A stretch of DNA of 64,000 bases from Kaistia terrae. GTDB lineage: Bacteria > Pseudomonadota > Alphaproteobacteria > Rhizobiales > Kaistiaceae. Position numbers and translations under genes: made by a program. The stretch spans positions 868,001-932,000 of the forward strand of contig NZ_JAPKNH010000002.1 of assembly GCF_026344005.1 (NCBI RefSeq). The letters run 5' to 3'. How positions within the stretch are numbered: position 1 is the first letter of the stretch; the number at the start of each line of letters is the position of its first letter. This document shows, in pieces, positions 43,493-53,173 of this stretch. The notes under the pieces were generated by a model. The model searched no databases and had not been told where the DNA came from. It was given only the letters and a program-made list of their open reading frames with translations.

Positions 43493-43829
43493 GCCCTGCG
43501 TTCGGAGCCGGACACGAGGTGAAGCCGGCTCCCGCAAGGTTTTGCAGTTATTTGCATTTTTGACGTAAATTCTTTTTTGCTGCGGCGCGGGATTAACGGC
43601 GGTTAACCACGTCTCGCTAACCGTTCGTTAACCATGCCCGGAAGAGATTGCATCAGGGACCCTTGGCTGTTTGCGGTCGGATCGATCGGCTGTTCAGCAG
43701 TCGAGCGGATCCAGATAGGTCCGACAAGGCAATGGCGGGCGTGAGGCGATCGATGCAACGAAATTCAGTTAAGTCGAACAACCGACAGCATCCCGACGCG
43801 CGCGTCCGCGGCCGGGGCGATGTCGCCCG
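43493..43829. promoter_or_regulatory. Promoter region of the cellulose operon with CtrA-like half-sites
   Basis: 337 bases upstream of bcsN. The segment 43540-43635 is AT-rich and carries TTAA-N6-TTAACC (43593-43608) and CTAA-N7-TTAAC (43617-43632), one mismatch from the CtrA consensus. No gene in between is supported. Confidence 0.45.
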
Positions 43830-44717
43830 ATGACCTCCACGAGACGCCTTGCCTCGATCCGCTGGTTTGGTTGCGCGCTGGCCCTGGCAGGCCTCGCCGG
43901 CTGCGGCAGCGTCGGCAAGGATATCCAGTCCGGTTCCATTGCCACCCGCGCGCCGATCGAGAAGGCTTTCGTCGACATGCCGCCGGGCGGTCCCGGCGTT
44001 GTCGGTGTCGTCGAGCGCCATTTCGCCAATTCGACCACGCAGGAAATCATCCTCTCCAACCGCTCGAACACGCCCGGCCAGAACATGGTCACGGCGACGC
44101 TGTTCGGGCCGGTCAAGTCGGTGACGGGGCCGGAAAACCTGCAGTCGAATCCGGCCATCAGCCTTTCCGCCATCGGCGGGGAAATGCGCCAGGCGATGCC
44201 CGGTGTGTCGATGCGTGTCTCACCCTATTTCGCCCAGAGCCGCTACGGCTCGTTCGGCTATGCCATGGGCACGTCGCCCCAGGGCGACAACTGCATTTAC
44301 GCCTGGCAGCGCATCCGCACCCCCGATCTCGATTCGAACATGACTATCGGCCAGGGCACGATCACGCTTCGCCTGCGGCTCTGCGAGCCGGGGATGAGCG
44401 AGGAGAACCTGCTCGCGGTCATGACCGGCATGACGATCAGCTCCTACGTCATGGCTTCCAACTGGAATCCCTATGGCGGCGCGCCGCCGATTCCCGCGCA
44501 TCTCGGCCAGCTTGGCACCACCGTCGTGCCGACCACGCCCATCACGCCGCCCGTGACGCCGCAACTGGCGCCGGCGCCGGCTCCGGTCGCTGCTGCCCCG
44601 GTTCGGCGCGCTGTGCGCAGGGCGCCTGTCGAGGTGGCTCCCGCGGTCGAGGCGGCTGCGCCCGAAGACTCCGGCCGCTTCGAAGACTACGCCCCTGTTC
44701 CGCCACCCCAACTTTGA
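43830..44717 (+). CDS. bcsN: Cellulose biosynthesis protein BcsN
   Basis: 295-residue outer-membrane-type lipoprotein. The lipobox is LAGLAGC with Cys25. The body is the BcsN domain (about 35-210), including GMSEENLLAVMTGMTISSYV, and a Pro/Ala-rich tail after 225. BcsN is a marker of the rhizobial (type III-like) cellulose operons and is essential there for cellulose production in some species by earlier reports; its molecular role is unclear. First gene of bcsN-bcsA-bcsB-bcsZ and the TPR gene, with a possible CtrA site upstream. Confidence 0.88.
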   Translation: MTSTRRLASIRWFGCALALAGLAGCGSVGKDIQSGSIATRAPIEKAFVDMPPGGPGVVGVVERHFANSTTQEIILSNRSNTPGQNMVTATLFGPVKSVTGPENLQSNPAISLSAIGGEMRQAMPGVSMRVSPYFAQSRYGSFGYAMGTSPQGDNCIYAWQRIRTPDLDSNMTIGQGTITLRLRLCEPGMSEENLLAVMTGMTISSYVMASNWNPYGGAPPIPAHLGQLGTTVVPTTPITPPVTPQLAPAPAPVAAAPVRRAVRRAPVEVAPAVEAAAPEDSGRFEDYAPVPPPQL

Positions 44718-44883
44718 GCAGTCACATGTGGCGCAACCCAGCATCTCCGCGACAAGCAGGCTCATCGGCCAGCAAAGCCATGAGGGCGGCCCGGTCGGCA
44801 ACGACCGCCGCCCTTTCCGCTTGTCGGGCGACGTCGCGAAAATTCTCCGGCTTCATGCTCGAACGTGAAATGAGGAACGCTTG

Positions 44884-47088
44884 ATGGCACGCATCGGCAT
44901 CGGGCTCCTGTGGGCCGTCGCGGCCCTGGTGATGGCTTTCCTCATCACGCTTCCGATCAGCCTGCAGGCGCATCTGATCGCCGGCACCGCCGTGCTCGGC
45001 GCGATGATGGTGCTGAAGACCTTCACCAGCGGTGGCGTCTGGCGCCAGATCGCGCTCGCGCTCGGCACCTCGATCGTGCTGCGCTACGCCTACTGGCGCA
45101 CGACCAGCACGCTGCCGCCGGTCAATGAGCTGCAGAATTTCATCCCCGGTTTCCTCGTCTACATCTGCGAAATGTACAGCATTTTCATGCTGTTCCTGAG
45201 CTTGTTTGTGGTGATGCTTCCGCATCCGCCGCGCAATCTCAAGATCTCTTCGTCCGATGCGGACCTGCCGACGGTCGACGTTTTCGTTCCGACCTACAAT
45301 GAAGAGCCGGAGCTGCTGGCGACGACGCTGGCGGCCGCGAAGGCGATGGATTACCCGGCCGACAAGCTGACGGTCTGGCTGCTCGATGACGGCGCCACGG
45401 TACAGAAGCGCAATGCCGAGAACATGCAATCGGCCCAGGAGGCCGAGGAGCGCTACATCACGCTGCAGAAGCTGGCGGCCGACATGGGCTGCCGCTACCT
45501 GACGCGCGAGCGCAACGAGCATGCCAAGGCCGGCAACATGAACAACGGCCTGCAATATGCGACCGGCGATCTCGTCGTCGTGTTCGATGCCGACCACGCC
45601 CCAGCGCGCGATTTCCTGCTCTACACGGTCGGCTACTTCAAGGAAGACACGAAGCTCTTCCTCGTCCAGTCGCCGCACTTCTTCCTCAACCCCGACCCGG
45701 TCGAGCGCAATTTGCGCACCTTCGAGGCGATGCCCTCCGAGAACGAGATGTTCTACGGCATCATCCAGCGCGGCCTCGACAAGTGGGATGCCTCGTTCTT
45801 CTGCGGCTCGGCCGCCGTGCTGCGTCGCGCAGCCCTCGACCAGACCGGCGGCTTCTCCGGCGTCTCGATCACCGAGGACGCCGAGACGGCGCTGGAGTTG
45901 CATGCCAGCGGCTGGCACAGCGTCTATGTCGACCGCCCGCTGATCGCCGGCCTGCAGCCCGCCACCTTCGCTTCCTTCATCGGCCAGCGCAGCCGCTGGG
46001 CGCAGGGCATGTACCAGATCCTGCGCTACCGCTTCCCGCCGGGGAAGCGCGGCCTCTCGATCCCGCAGCGCCTCTGCTACATGTCGAGCACGCTGTTCTG
46101 GTTCTTCCCGATCACGCGCTGGGTCTTCCTGCTCGCGCCGCTCTGCTACCTCTTCCTCAATCTCGAGATTTTCACGGCCTCGGGCGGCGAGTTCCTCGCC
46201 TATAGCGCGACCTATATGATCGTGAACCTGATGATGCAGAACTACCTCTATGGCCGCTTCCGCTGGCCATGGATCTCGGAGCTGTATGAGTATGTGCAGT
46301 CCGTCTATCTGCTTCCGGCCCTGGTCTCGGTCATCCTCAATCCCAGCAAGCCGACCTTCAAGGTAACGTCGAAGAGCGAGTCGCTCGACACCGCTCGTGT
46401 CTCGGAGCTTTCGCGTCCGTTCTTCATCATCTTCTTCGTGCTGGTGCTGGCCTTGGTCATGACGGTCTGGCGCGTCATCAACGAGCCCTACAAGGCCGAC
46501 GTCACCATGGTGGTGGGCGGCTGGAACCTTCTCAACCTGATCATCGCCGGCTGTGCGCTCGGCGTCGTCTCCGAGCGGCGGGAGAACCGGGGCAGCCGCC
46601 GCGTCGACGTCAAGCGGCGCTGCGAGATCCTCGTCGGCGACAAGGCCGTGCCGGCCACCATCGAGGATGCCTCGGTCGGCGGCGCGCGCATCAATCTGGG
46701 CAATGTGAAGGTTCCCGAAATCAGCCGCGACCTCGCTTGCGACGTGCGCTTCAAGACCAATGTGTCGATCGAAACCGACTCCCTGCCGATCAGCGTCCGC
46801 AGCATGACCCGGACGCCGGATGGCGTGATACTCGGCGTCCGCTATGAACCGACGGTCGCCGGCCACTACAAGCTGATCTCGGACCTGGTGTTCGCCAGCT
46901 CCGATCTCTGGACCAAGTTCCAGTGGTCGCGCCGCACCAATATCGGAATCCTGCGTGGCACGATCTGGTTCCTGAGCCTGTCGATCTACCAGACGGGACG
47001 CGGGCTGACCTATTTCATGAAATCGTTCCGTCGCTCGGCGCCGGAAAAGGCCGCTGTTGCCGCGCCTGCCGGAAAGCCGAACGCATGA
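44884..47088 (+). CDS. bcsA: Cellulose synthase catalytic subunit BcsA (UDP-forming)
   Basis: 734 residues from the ATG at 44884. Family 2 glycosyltransferase that polymerises glucose from UDP-glucose and extrudes the chain through its own membrane channel. Catalytic motifs: DDG at 168-170, DAD at 235-237, TED at 330-332 and QRSRW (QxxRW) at 368-372. About four helices precede the GT domain and four follow. A PilZ domain near 565-660 shows RGSRR (RxxxR) and DASVGGAR (DxSxxG), so it is activated by c-di-GMP. It overlaps bcsB by four bases. Confidence 0.97.
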   Translation: MARIGIGLLWAVAALVMAFLITLPISLQAHLIAGTAVLGAMMVLKTFTSGGVWRQIALALGTSIVLRYAYWRTTSTLPPVNELQNFIPGFLVYICEMYSIFMLFLSLFVVMLPHPPRNLKISSSDADLPTVDVFVPTYNEEPELLATTLAAAKAMDYPADKLTVWLLDDGATVQKRNAENMQSAQEAEERYITLQKLAADMGCRYLTRERNEHAKAGNMNNGLQYATGDLVVVFDADHAPARDFLLYTVGYFKEDTKLFLVQSPHFFLNPDPVERNLRTFEAMPSENEMFYGIIQRGLDKWDASFFCGSAAVLRRAALDQTGGFSGVSITEDAETALELHASGWHSVYVDRPLIAGLQPATFASFIGQRSRWAQGMYQILRYRFPPGKRGLSIPQRLCYMSSTLFWFFPITRWVFLLAPLCYLFLNLEIFTASGGEFLAYSATYMIVNLMMQNYLYGRFRWPWISELYEYVQSVYLLPALVSVILNPSKPTFKVTSKSESLDTARVSELSRPFFIIFFVLVLALVMTVWRVINEPYKADVTMVVGGWNLLNLIIAGCALGVVSERRENRGSRRVDVKRRCEILVGDKAVPATIEDASVGGARINLGNVKVPEISRDLACDVRFKTNVSIETDSLPISVRSMTRTPDGVILGVRYEPTVAGHYKLISDLVFASSDLWTKFQWSRRTNIGILRGTIWFLSLSIYQTGRGLTYFMKSFRRSAPEKAAVAAPAGKPNA

Positions 47089-49766
47089 AAACGCTGACCC
47101 GCGCCGGCCTCGCCGTCACCCTACTGGGCACCAGCGCCCTTTGGGCGGTTGCCCAAAGCCCGGCTCCCTTCGACATGAGCGGCGAGCGTGCCGCGAACCC
47201 GGCGCCGATTGCCGTGCCGACCGCGCCGGTTCGCGCCGTTCCCGGTCAGCCGGCAGCGCCGTTCCAGTTTGAGCCGGCAACCCCGGCCGCTCCGCCCGTC
47301 GCGCCGCAGACGCCGATCGCCGTGCCGGTGGCGCCGCCAGCGGTTGCACCCGTACCCGTCGCAGCGCCGGAGCCGATCCTCGCTCCGGCACCTTCTGTCG
47401 CGCCGGTTGTCGCAGCCCCTGCGCCGGCTCCGGTTCCTGATATCGCCGCGCCCGCGATCGAAGCGCAGGCTGCGAACGAGCCGGCCAAAGCGCCGCTTCC
47501 CGCCGGTCTCGATCGTCGCTTCATCGTTCCTGCGTCGACCCTGCGGCTCGAAGGCGAAATGGACCAGCGCGCCTGGGCGATCTTCCTCTCCGGCGAAGAA
47601 GCTACCCAGCCGGCACGCCTCGATGTTTCCTTCAGGAACGCCATCGTCGTGATGCCGGAAGCCTCCCGGTTGCGCATCTCGATCAACAACGAGCCGGTTC
47701 TGGAGACGGCGCTGTCGGCGTCGGAATCGTTCCGTGATGTCGTCGCCATGGTGCCGCCCGGCCTGCTGCGCGCCGGCGCCAACACGATCCGCTTCCAGGT
47801 TTCCCAGCGCCACCGGACCGATTGCAGCATTCAATCGACCTACGAGCTGTGGACCGAAATCGATGCCGGCGGCACGTCGCTGACTTTTGCGCGCGGCGAT
47901 GCCCCGCGTCTGTTGCGCGGCCTCGATGACCTTCCGGCCATTGGATACAATGGCGACGGCATCACCTCGATCCACGTCATCGCACCGGCCAGCAATCAGG
48001 TGACGATCGCGCCGCATCTGCTGAAGCTGGTGCAGGCGCTTGCGCTGGCCGGCAACTATCCCAATCCGAATGTCACGGTTTCCGACGCCGCCGCGTCCGA
48101 TGGCGCAGCCTCTTCCGACAGAGAGGGAACGCTGACGGTTGTTCTGGGCGTCGCCAGCGAGATCCGTTCGTTGCTGTCCAACCCGCCGGCGGATGCCGCC
48201 ACGCGGCCGATCGTCGGCTTCGTCGACGACGAGAAGCTTGGTTCCTCGGTTCTGGTGGTCTCGGGCGGCAACTGGACGCAGATCGGCACGGCAATCGAAT
48301 CGATCGCCGCCAGTGTCGATCGGCCCGTGGGCGTGGCTCGCGCCACGCTGAACACCGCGCCGTGGATGGCGCCGGATGCGCGTTTCGTCACCGGCAGGGA
48401 CAGCTTCCGCATCGCCGACGCCGGCGTCGGCACGCAGGAATTTGCCGGCCGTCGCTTCCGCAGCGAATTCGCGGTTGGCGTGCCGTCCGATCTGTATGCC
48501 CAGGCCTATGGCGAGGCGCAGCTTCTGCTGGACGCCGCCTATACCTCGGCGGTGCGCCCTGCCAGCCATATCGACATCTATGTGAACGACCAAATCGCCG
48601 CGACAACCCGCATCACCCGGCAGCAGGGCGGCATTTATCGGCAGTTTCCGATCAACATTCCGCTCCGCCACTTCAAGCCCGGCGTGAACCGGATCTCGAT
48701 CAACGCAATGCTCGACACTGCCGAGGATGCGGCCTGCGCGCCTGGCGGATCGACGGAGGGTGGCCAGCGCTTCGTGCTGTTCGACACGACGACCTTTGCG
48801 ATGCCGAACTTCGCCCGCATCGGCCAGCGCCCCAATCTCGCGGCTTTCGCGGGGACGTCCGCGCCGTACAACCGCACGGTGGATCCGGTCTCGATGGTTC
48901 TGGGGCGCACGGATCCGAGCACCTACTCTGCCGCCGCGAGCCTGGCGGCGCGGATGGCCATCCAGTCGGGCCGCATCATTCCCCTGACGCCGACGCCGGC
49001 GACGGGTGTCGGCGACAGTTCGGCGATCTTCGTCGGTACGGCGGCGCAGATCCCGAGCAGCGTGCTGGGGCAGGTGCGTGTCGCGGAAAGCATCCGGACA
49101 AGCTGGCGCGACGAGACGAGTGCTGGCGTTCGCGCTGTTCCTGCCGCCGGAACCAACGATTTCGGCGCGCTCGGCGGAGCCCTTCTGCCCCCCGGAGCCG
49201 AACTCGGCCAGGCGCCGCGGGCGGCTTTCGGAACGGAGAACACCGACGCCACCCTGGACCGCTGGCGCAATGAGGTTGTCGGCGGCGGCTGGCAGGACTA
49301 CGGCACCGGTATCGAGAACTGGCTGAAGCGGAATTTCGATATTTCCTTCGCAACGATGCGTCTGCTCGACGCGGAGGTTCCCGCCTATGTGCCGGAGCCG
49401 AAGACGACGTTGATCCTGGCGCAGGCGGCGAGCCCGAATGGCGGCGGCACCTGGACCGTTCTCACGGCGCCGTCCGAAGAGCGCCTGATCTCGGGCATCC
49501 ACACGATCACGGCCATCCAGCGCTGGCAGGACGTCAGCGGACCGCTCACCACCTATTCGGCGACCACCGATCGGGTCGAGAGCCGGCCGCTCGTCCGCTA
49601 TGAGTTCGTGCAGACCCAGCCTTTCTCGCTGGTCAACTTGCGCCTGGTTGCCGCCAACTGGCTGTCGAGCAATATCGCGTTCTACGCGCTGGCTCTGGTC
49701 GTTCTCTGCATCCTCCTCGGCATCGTGACGACCGGGCTTCTGCGCCGCTTGGGGAGAGCGACATGA
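47085..49766 (+). CDS. bcsB: Cellulose synthase regulatory subunit BcsB
   Basis: 893 residues, larger than the usual 720-780 because of an N-terminal Pro/Ala/Val-rich linker (about residues 25-140, with many PAP and PVA units). The periplasmic carbohydrate-binding and flavodoxin-like domains follow (FIVPASTLRLEGEMDQRAW; RLRISINNEPVLETALS), and one C-terminal helix (IAFYALALVVLCILLGIV) anchors the protein beside BcsA and is needed for its activity. Signal peptide at the N-terminus. ATGA overlaps with bcsA and with bcsZ on either side. Confidence 0.93.
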   Translation: MKTLTRAGLAVTLLGTSALWAVAQSPAPFDMSGERAANPAPIAVPTAPVRAVPGQPAAPFQFEPATPAAPPVAPQTPIAVPVAPPAVAPVPVAAPEPILAPAPSVAPVVAAPAPAPVPDIAAPAIEAQAANEPAKAPLPAGLDRRFIVPASTLRLEGEMDQRAWAIFLSGEEATQPARLDVSFRNAIVVMPEASRLRISINNEPVLETALSASESFRDVVAMVPPGLLRAGANTIRFQVSQRHRTDCSIQSTYELWTEIDAGGTSLTFARGDAPRLLRGLDDLPAIGYNGDGITSIHVIAPASNQVTIAPHLLKLVQALALAGNYPNPNVTVSDAAASDGAASSDREGTLTVVLGVASEIRSLLSNPPADAATRPIVGFVDDEKLGSSVLVVSGGNWTQIGTAIESIAASVDRPVGVARATLNTAPWMAPDARFVTGRDSFRIADAGVGTQEFAGRRFRSEFAVGVPSDLYAQAYGEAQLLLDAAYTSAVRPASHIDIYVNDQIAATTRITRQQGGIYRQFPINIPLRHFKPGVNRISINAMLDTAEDAACAPGGSTEGGQRFVLFDTTTFAMPNFARIGQRPNLAAFAGTSAPYNRTVDPVSMVLGRTDPSTYSAAASLAARMAIQSGRIIPLTPTPATGVGDSSAIFVGTAAQIPSSVLGQVRVAESIRTSWRDETSAGVRAVPAAGTNDFGALGGALLPPGAELGQAPRAAFGTENTDATLDRWRNEVVGGGWQDYGTGIENWLKRNFDISFATMRLLDAEVPAYVPEPKTTLILAQAASPNGGGTWTVLTAPSEERLISGIHTITAIQRWQDVSGPLTTYSATTDRVESRPLVRYEFVQTQPFSLVNLRLVAANWLSSNIAFYALALVVLCILLGIVTTGLLRRLGRAT

Positions 49767-50839
49767 TCGCCTCGCTCCTCCGTTCCGCCGGTGTTGCCGC
49801 GCTGATCGCCGCGGCTACTGTTTCCATGGCGACCCTGGCCCATGCGGAGCCATCCACCATGCGCGGAACCGTCACGGCCGCCGACTGGCGCGCCTATAGC
49901 GAGCGCTTCGTCGATGCATCCGGCCGCGTCATCGATGATGGCAATGGCGGGATCAGCCACAGCGAGGGGCAGGGCTATGGCCTGTTGCTGGCGCTGGCTG
50001 CTGACGATCGCGCCGGCTTCGAGCGGATCTGGAGCTTTACCCGCACCGAACTGATGCTGCGTGATGACGGACTCGCCGTCTGGAGCTGGCAGCCGACGCT
50101 CCCGCATGTGCGCGACAGCAACAACGCCAGCGATGGCGACCTGCTGATCGCCTATGCGCTGGCCGAGGCAGGCTGGACGTGGAATGAGCCGGCCTTTCTC
50201 AAGGCCGCCGCCGCGATTGCCGAGGTGTTGGGCAAGAAGACCGTGGTGGAAGACCTGGGCCGCCAGCTGATGCTGCCGGGCGTCGATGGTTTCAGCCGCG
50301 CAGCCCGGCCTGATGGCCCGGTCGTCAATCTGTCCTACTGGATTTTCGAAGCCTTCCCGGTGATGGCGCAACTGGCTCCGCACACCGATTGGCAGGGGTT
50401 GTCGCAGTCCGGCCTGGCGCTTTTGCAGCTGGCCCAGTTCGGCGTGCAAAAGCTCCCGACCGACTGGATTTCGGTCAAGGACAAGACGCCCGTTCCGGCG
50501 GCTGGGTTCGATCCCGACTTCGGCTACAACGCCATCCGCATTCCGCTCTATCTGATACGCGCCGGCATTACCGACGCCGCGTTGCTCGCGCCCTATGAAA
50601 AGGCATGGCTCGGCGAGGGCAAGCTCGGTCCCGCCGTCATCAATGTGAAGACGAATGCCGTCGAGAGCCCGCTGAACGAGCCCGGTTACCGGATGCTGGC
50701 GGCAGCTCTTGCCTGCGTGCGCAGCGGAACCAAGGTGCCGGACGACCTCAAGACCTTCGCGCCGACACTGTATTTCCCGTCGACGCTTCATCTCCTCTCC
50801 CTGTCCTTTCTGACGGAAAGGCACGCCGAATGTCTTTGA
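49763..50839 (+). CDS. bcsZ: Periplasmic endo-1,4-beta-glucanase, GH8 (BcsZ)
   Basis: 358 residues with a signal peptide ending near LAHAEP. Glycoside hydrolase family 8: the catalytic acid Glu is in HSEGQGYGLLLA near 67 and the conserved Asp is in NNASDGDLLIAYAL near 125. It trims or untangles nascent cellulose and is needed for proper fibre assembly in related systems. Overlaps bcsB by four bases and the TPR gene by ten. Confidence 0.94.
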   Translation: MIASLLRSAGVAALIAAATVSMATLAHAEPSTMRGTVTAADWRAYSERFVDASGRVIDDGNGGISHSEGQGYGLLLALAADDRAGFERIWSFTRTELMLRDDGLAVWSWQPTLPHVRDSNNASDGDLLIAYALAEAGWTWNEPAFLKAAAAIAEVLGKKTVVEDLGRQLMLPGVDGFSRAARPDGPVVNLSYWIFEAFPVMAQLAPHTDWQGLSQSGLALLQLAQFGVQKLPTDWISVKDKTPVPAAGFDPDFGYNAIRIPLYLIRAGITDAALLAPYEKAWLGEGKLGPAVINVKTNAVESPLNEPGYRMLAAALACVRSGTKVPDDLKTFAPTLYFPSTLHLLSLSFLTERHAECL

Positions 50840-53076
50840 AGCAGCAGCTCCTCGTCTTCGGAACGCTCGCAGTCATCGGGCTTGAGGGCGCCTATCTCCT
50901 GGATCTGGCCACGTCTTCGGCGGAGGCCAGGGGCGAAGCGCCCATTCTGCAGGTTCAGCGCCCGTCCGGCTCGCAGCAAGCATTCTACGCGCCCATACGC
51001 ATGGCGGAGCTGGCAACCGGCACGGCCACGGCCCCCGCGGCGCTCGCGCCTGCCGCTGCGCCGACCCCTGCGCCCGCACCGGCCCCTGTGCCCGCACCGG
51101 TAGCGGCTCCGGCTCCCCCCGTCGGACCGGCGGTCGACGAGACGGCACTGCGCTATTTCGCCCGCCAGGGTGACGAGCGTCGCCTGCAGGCGGAAATCGC
51201 TCGCCTGCGCGCGCTCTATCCCGACTGGACGCCTCCGGACGATTTCTCGGCCCCTGCGCCGATATCGGACGCCCAGCTTGACCAGATGTGGAAGCTCTAT
51301 GGCGACGGCCAGTACGCCGCGGTCCGCAGCGCCATCGCCGCCCGCCTCGTGCGCGAGCCACAATGGCAGGCGCCGCCCGACCTGATCACCCGCCTCGATA
51401 TCGGCGAAGCGCGCGACCGGCTCATCAATGCCTCGAATGCGCAGCAATGGAATACGGTCGTCTCGATCGGCTCCGCCACGCCAAGCCTTTTGACCTGCGC
51501 CGACGTCGACGTGCTCTGGCGGGTCGCCGAGGCATTCGGCAAATCGGACCGCACGAGCCGCGCCCGCGATGTCGGCACCTATATCCTGACCAATTGCCAG
51601 GACCCGAAGGAACGCCTCGCCACCATTCAGAAGGCGATGGCCTATCTCGACGATGCCGAGCTGGCGGACCTGCTCAAGCTGGAGCGCATCGGTCCGGACG
51701 GGCAGGGCGAGTTTGCCCCGGTCAAGAATGATCTTGCCCGTCGCCGCGTCGCCGCCGGCGGCGCCGATGCGAGCGTGGTCGTCTCGCCGGCCGATATCGC
51801 GCTCGTCGAGCGGCTGGTGCGCGAAGGCACAGGCCCGGACGATGCCGTGCTGCTCGGCGCCTACTGGTTCCAGCACAATGACCCGACCCGCGCCGCGCAG
51901 TGGTTCGAACTCGCCAAGGGGCGCGCCGACACCGCCGACATCGCCCGGGGCTACGCCTATGTGCTGAACGCGCTGAAGCGCCCGGCCGAGGCGGAGGCCG
52001 CTGCCTACAAGTGGCGCGATGCCAGCAAGGAAAACACCGACGCCTATCTGGTCGTCGCCACCGCCATGCTGGCCGTGGATCCGCCGGTAAAGATGGAGCG
52101 CGACGTGCTCACCCGCACGGCGAAGGCGATCAGCGACGCGAAATATGGACCCGGCGCACAGGAGTTCGGCTGGTACGCCTACAAGATCGGCCAGACGGCG
52201 ATCGCCGCCCGCTGGTTCGAGATGGCGCTTTCGCTGATGCCCGGCGACGAGCCCGCAGCCTATGGTTTGGCGCTTGCCAACCAGAAGCTCAAGGACAAGG
52301 CCGGCTTCGACAAGATCGTGCGCGAATGGGGCGACCGCTCGCCGCGCATCGCGGCGCTGGCCGACCCGAAGGCCCGGCGCAATCTCATTCCGGCGGCGGA
52401 AGCGATCCCCGGTCCGGACGGCGAGACGGTCGAGACATCGCGCGTCGAGGAAGTCGAGGAAGCCGAGCCGGTGGCCCGGCCCGCGCGCCGCCAGGCGGCC
52501 GCCCGCGCTGCCCAGCCGGTTGAGCGTCGTCCTGCCCAGCGGACCGCCGCTCGAAGCAGCGGCCGCAGCTGCACGGGCGAGGTCCGGCCTGAGCAGCTCT
52601 CTTCGATGAGCGCGCTCAATCGTGGCTGGTGCCTGATGGAATTGAACCGCCCGATCGAAGCCGCGGATGCGTTCGACGCGGCGGTTCGTTCCAGCTCCGG
52701 CCAGGTGGCGCAGGACGCGGCCTATGGCCGGACGCTGGCCTATCTGCGCGCCGGGCTGACGGATCAGGCAGCCGCCTCGGCCGCTTCGACCTCGCAGAGC
52801 GTGCCGCGGGCGATCGAGCTGAAGACGGAAGTCCTGACCCAGCGCGCCATCGGCTCCTATTCCGACGGCCGCTATATCGAGACGCTGCTGATGCTGGACG
52901 AGCGCTCGCGCCTTGCGCCCGAGCAGAACGACCTGATGATGATGCGGGGCTGGTCCTATTTCCACCTGCGCCGCTTCAACGACGCCAAGACGATCTTCGT
53001 AGCCGTCGCAGGCACCGGCTCCCGCGAGGCGCAGCGCGCACTGGCAACGCTGGCCGAAGCAACCAAGCCGCGTTGA
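50830..53076 (+). CDS. TPR protein of the cellulose operon (BcsC/BcsK-like, no barrel)
   Basis: 748 residues from the ATG at 50830 (MSLKQQLLVFGTLAVIGLEG). An N-terminal hydrophobic segment anchors or exports it; residues 60-100 are Pro/Ala-rich; the rest is mainly TPR-like helical repeats, for example SPADIALVERLVREGTGPDD and AARWFEMALSLMPGDEPAAYG, plus a last repeat block after a basic linker near 560. BcsC has such repeats and then a beta-barrel; here the barrel is absent, as in the BcsK protein of rhizobial operons. Probably a periplasmic scaffold for cellulose passage. It ends the operon. Confidence 0.85.
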   Translation: MSLKQQLLVFGTLAVIGLEGAYLLDLATSSAEARGEAPILQVQRPSGSQQAFYAPIRMAELATGTATAPAALAPAAAPTPAPAPAPVPAPVAAPAPPVGPAVDETALRYFARQGDERRLQAEIARLRALYPDWTPPDDFSAPAPISDAQLDQMWKLYGDGQYAAVRSAIAARLVREPQWQAPPDLITRLDIGEARDRLINASNAQQWNTVVSIGSATPSLLTCADVDVLWRVAEAFGKSDRTSRARDVGTYILTNCQDPKERLATIQKAMAYLDDAELADLLKLERIGPDGQGEFAPVKNDLARRRVAAGGADASVVVSPADIALVERLVREGTGPDDAVLLGAYWFQHNDPTRAAQWFELAKGRADTADIARGYAYVLNALKRPAEAEAAAYKWRDASKENTDAYLVVATAMLAVDPPVKMERDVLTRTAKAISDAKYGPGAQEFGWYAYKIGQTAIAARWFEMALSLMPGDEPAAYGLALANQKLKDKAGFDKIVREWGDRSPRIAALADPKARRNLIPAAEAIPGPDGETVETSRVEEVEEAEPVARPARRQAAARAAQPVERRPAQRTAARSSGRSCTGEVRPEQLSSMSALNRGWCLMELNRPIEAADAFDAAVRSSSGQVAQDAAYGRTLAYLRAGLTDQAAASAASTSQSVPRAIELKTEVLTQRAIGSYSDGRYIETLLMLDERSRLAPEQNDLMMMRGWSYFHLRRFNDAKTIFVAVAGTGSREAQRALATLAEATKPR

Positions 53077-53128
53077 TGTCTTTTCACGCGGCGCGCCGGC
53101 GCCGCGTGAAAAACTGGCTGTTCCAGTC

Positions 53129-53172
53129 GCGTTTTCTTCACGCGAACCGGTACCCACTTCGCTTGAAAACGC
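53129..53172. repeat. 44-base interspersed element, copy 3
   Basis: Ends GCGTTTTC and GAAAACGC are inverted around a shared core CGAACCGGTACCCACTTCG. Found also at 41780 and, degenerate, at 19766. It lies just after the cellulose operon and 2 bases before the stop of the convergent Cys-repeat gene. Confidence 0.8.
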
Positions 53173-53173
53173 T

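Noticed and set aside
47121-49502. Long antisense frame inside bcsB
   Set aside because: Shadow of bcsB; composition and lack of motifs argue against coding. The same holds for the minus frames at 44722-46866, 50788-53319 and 55394-58120.
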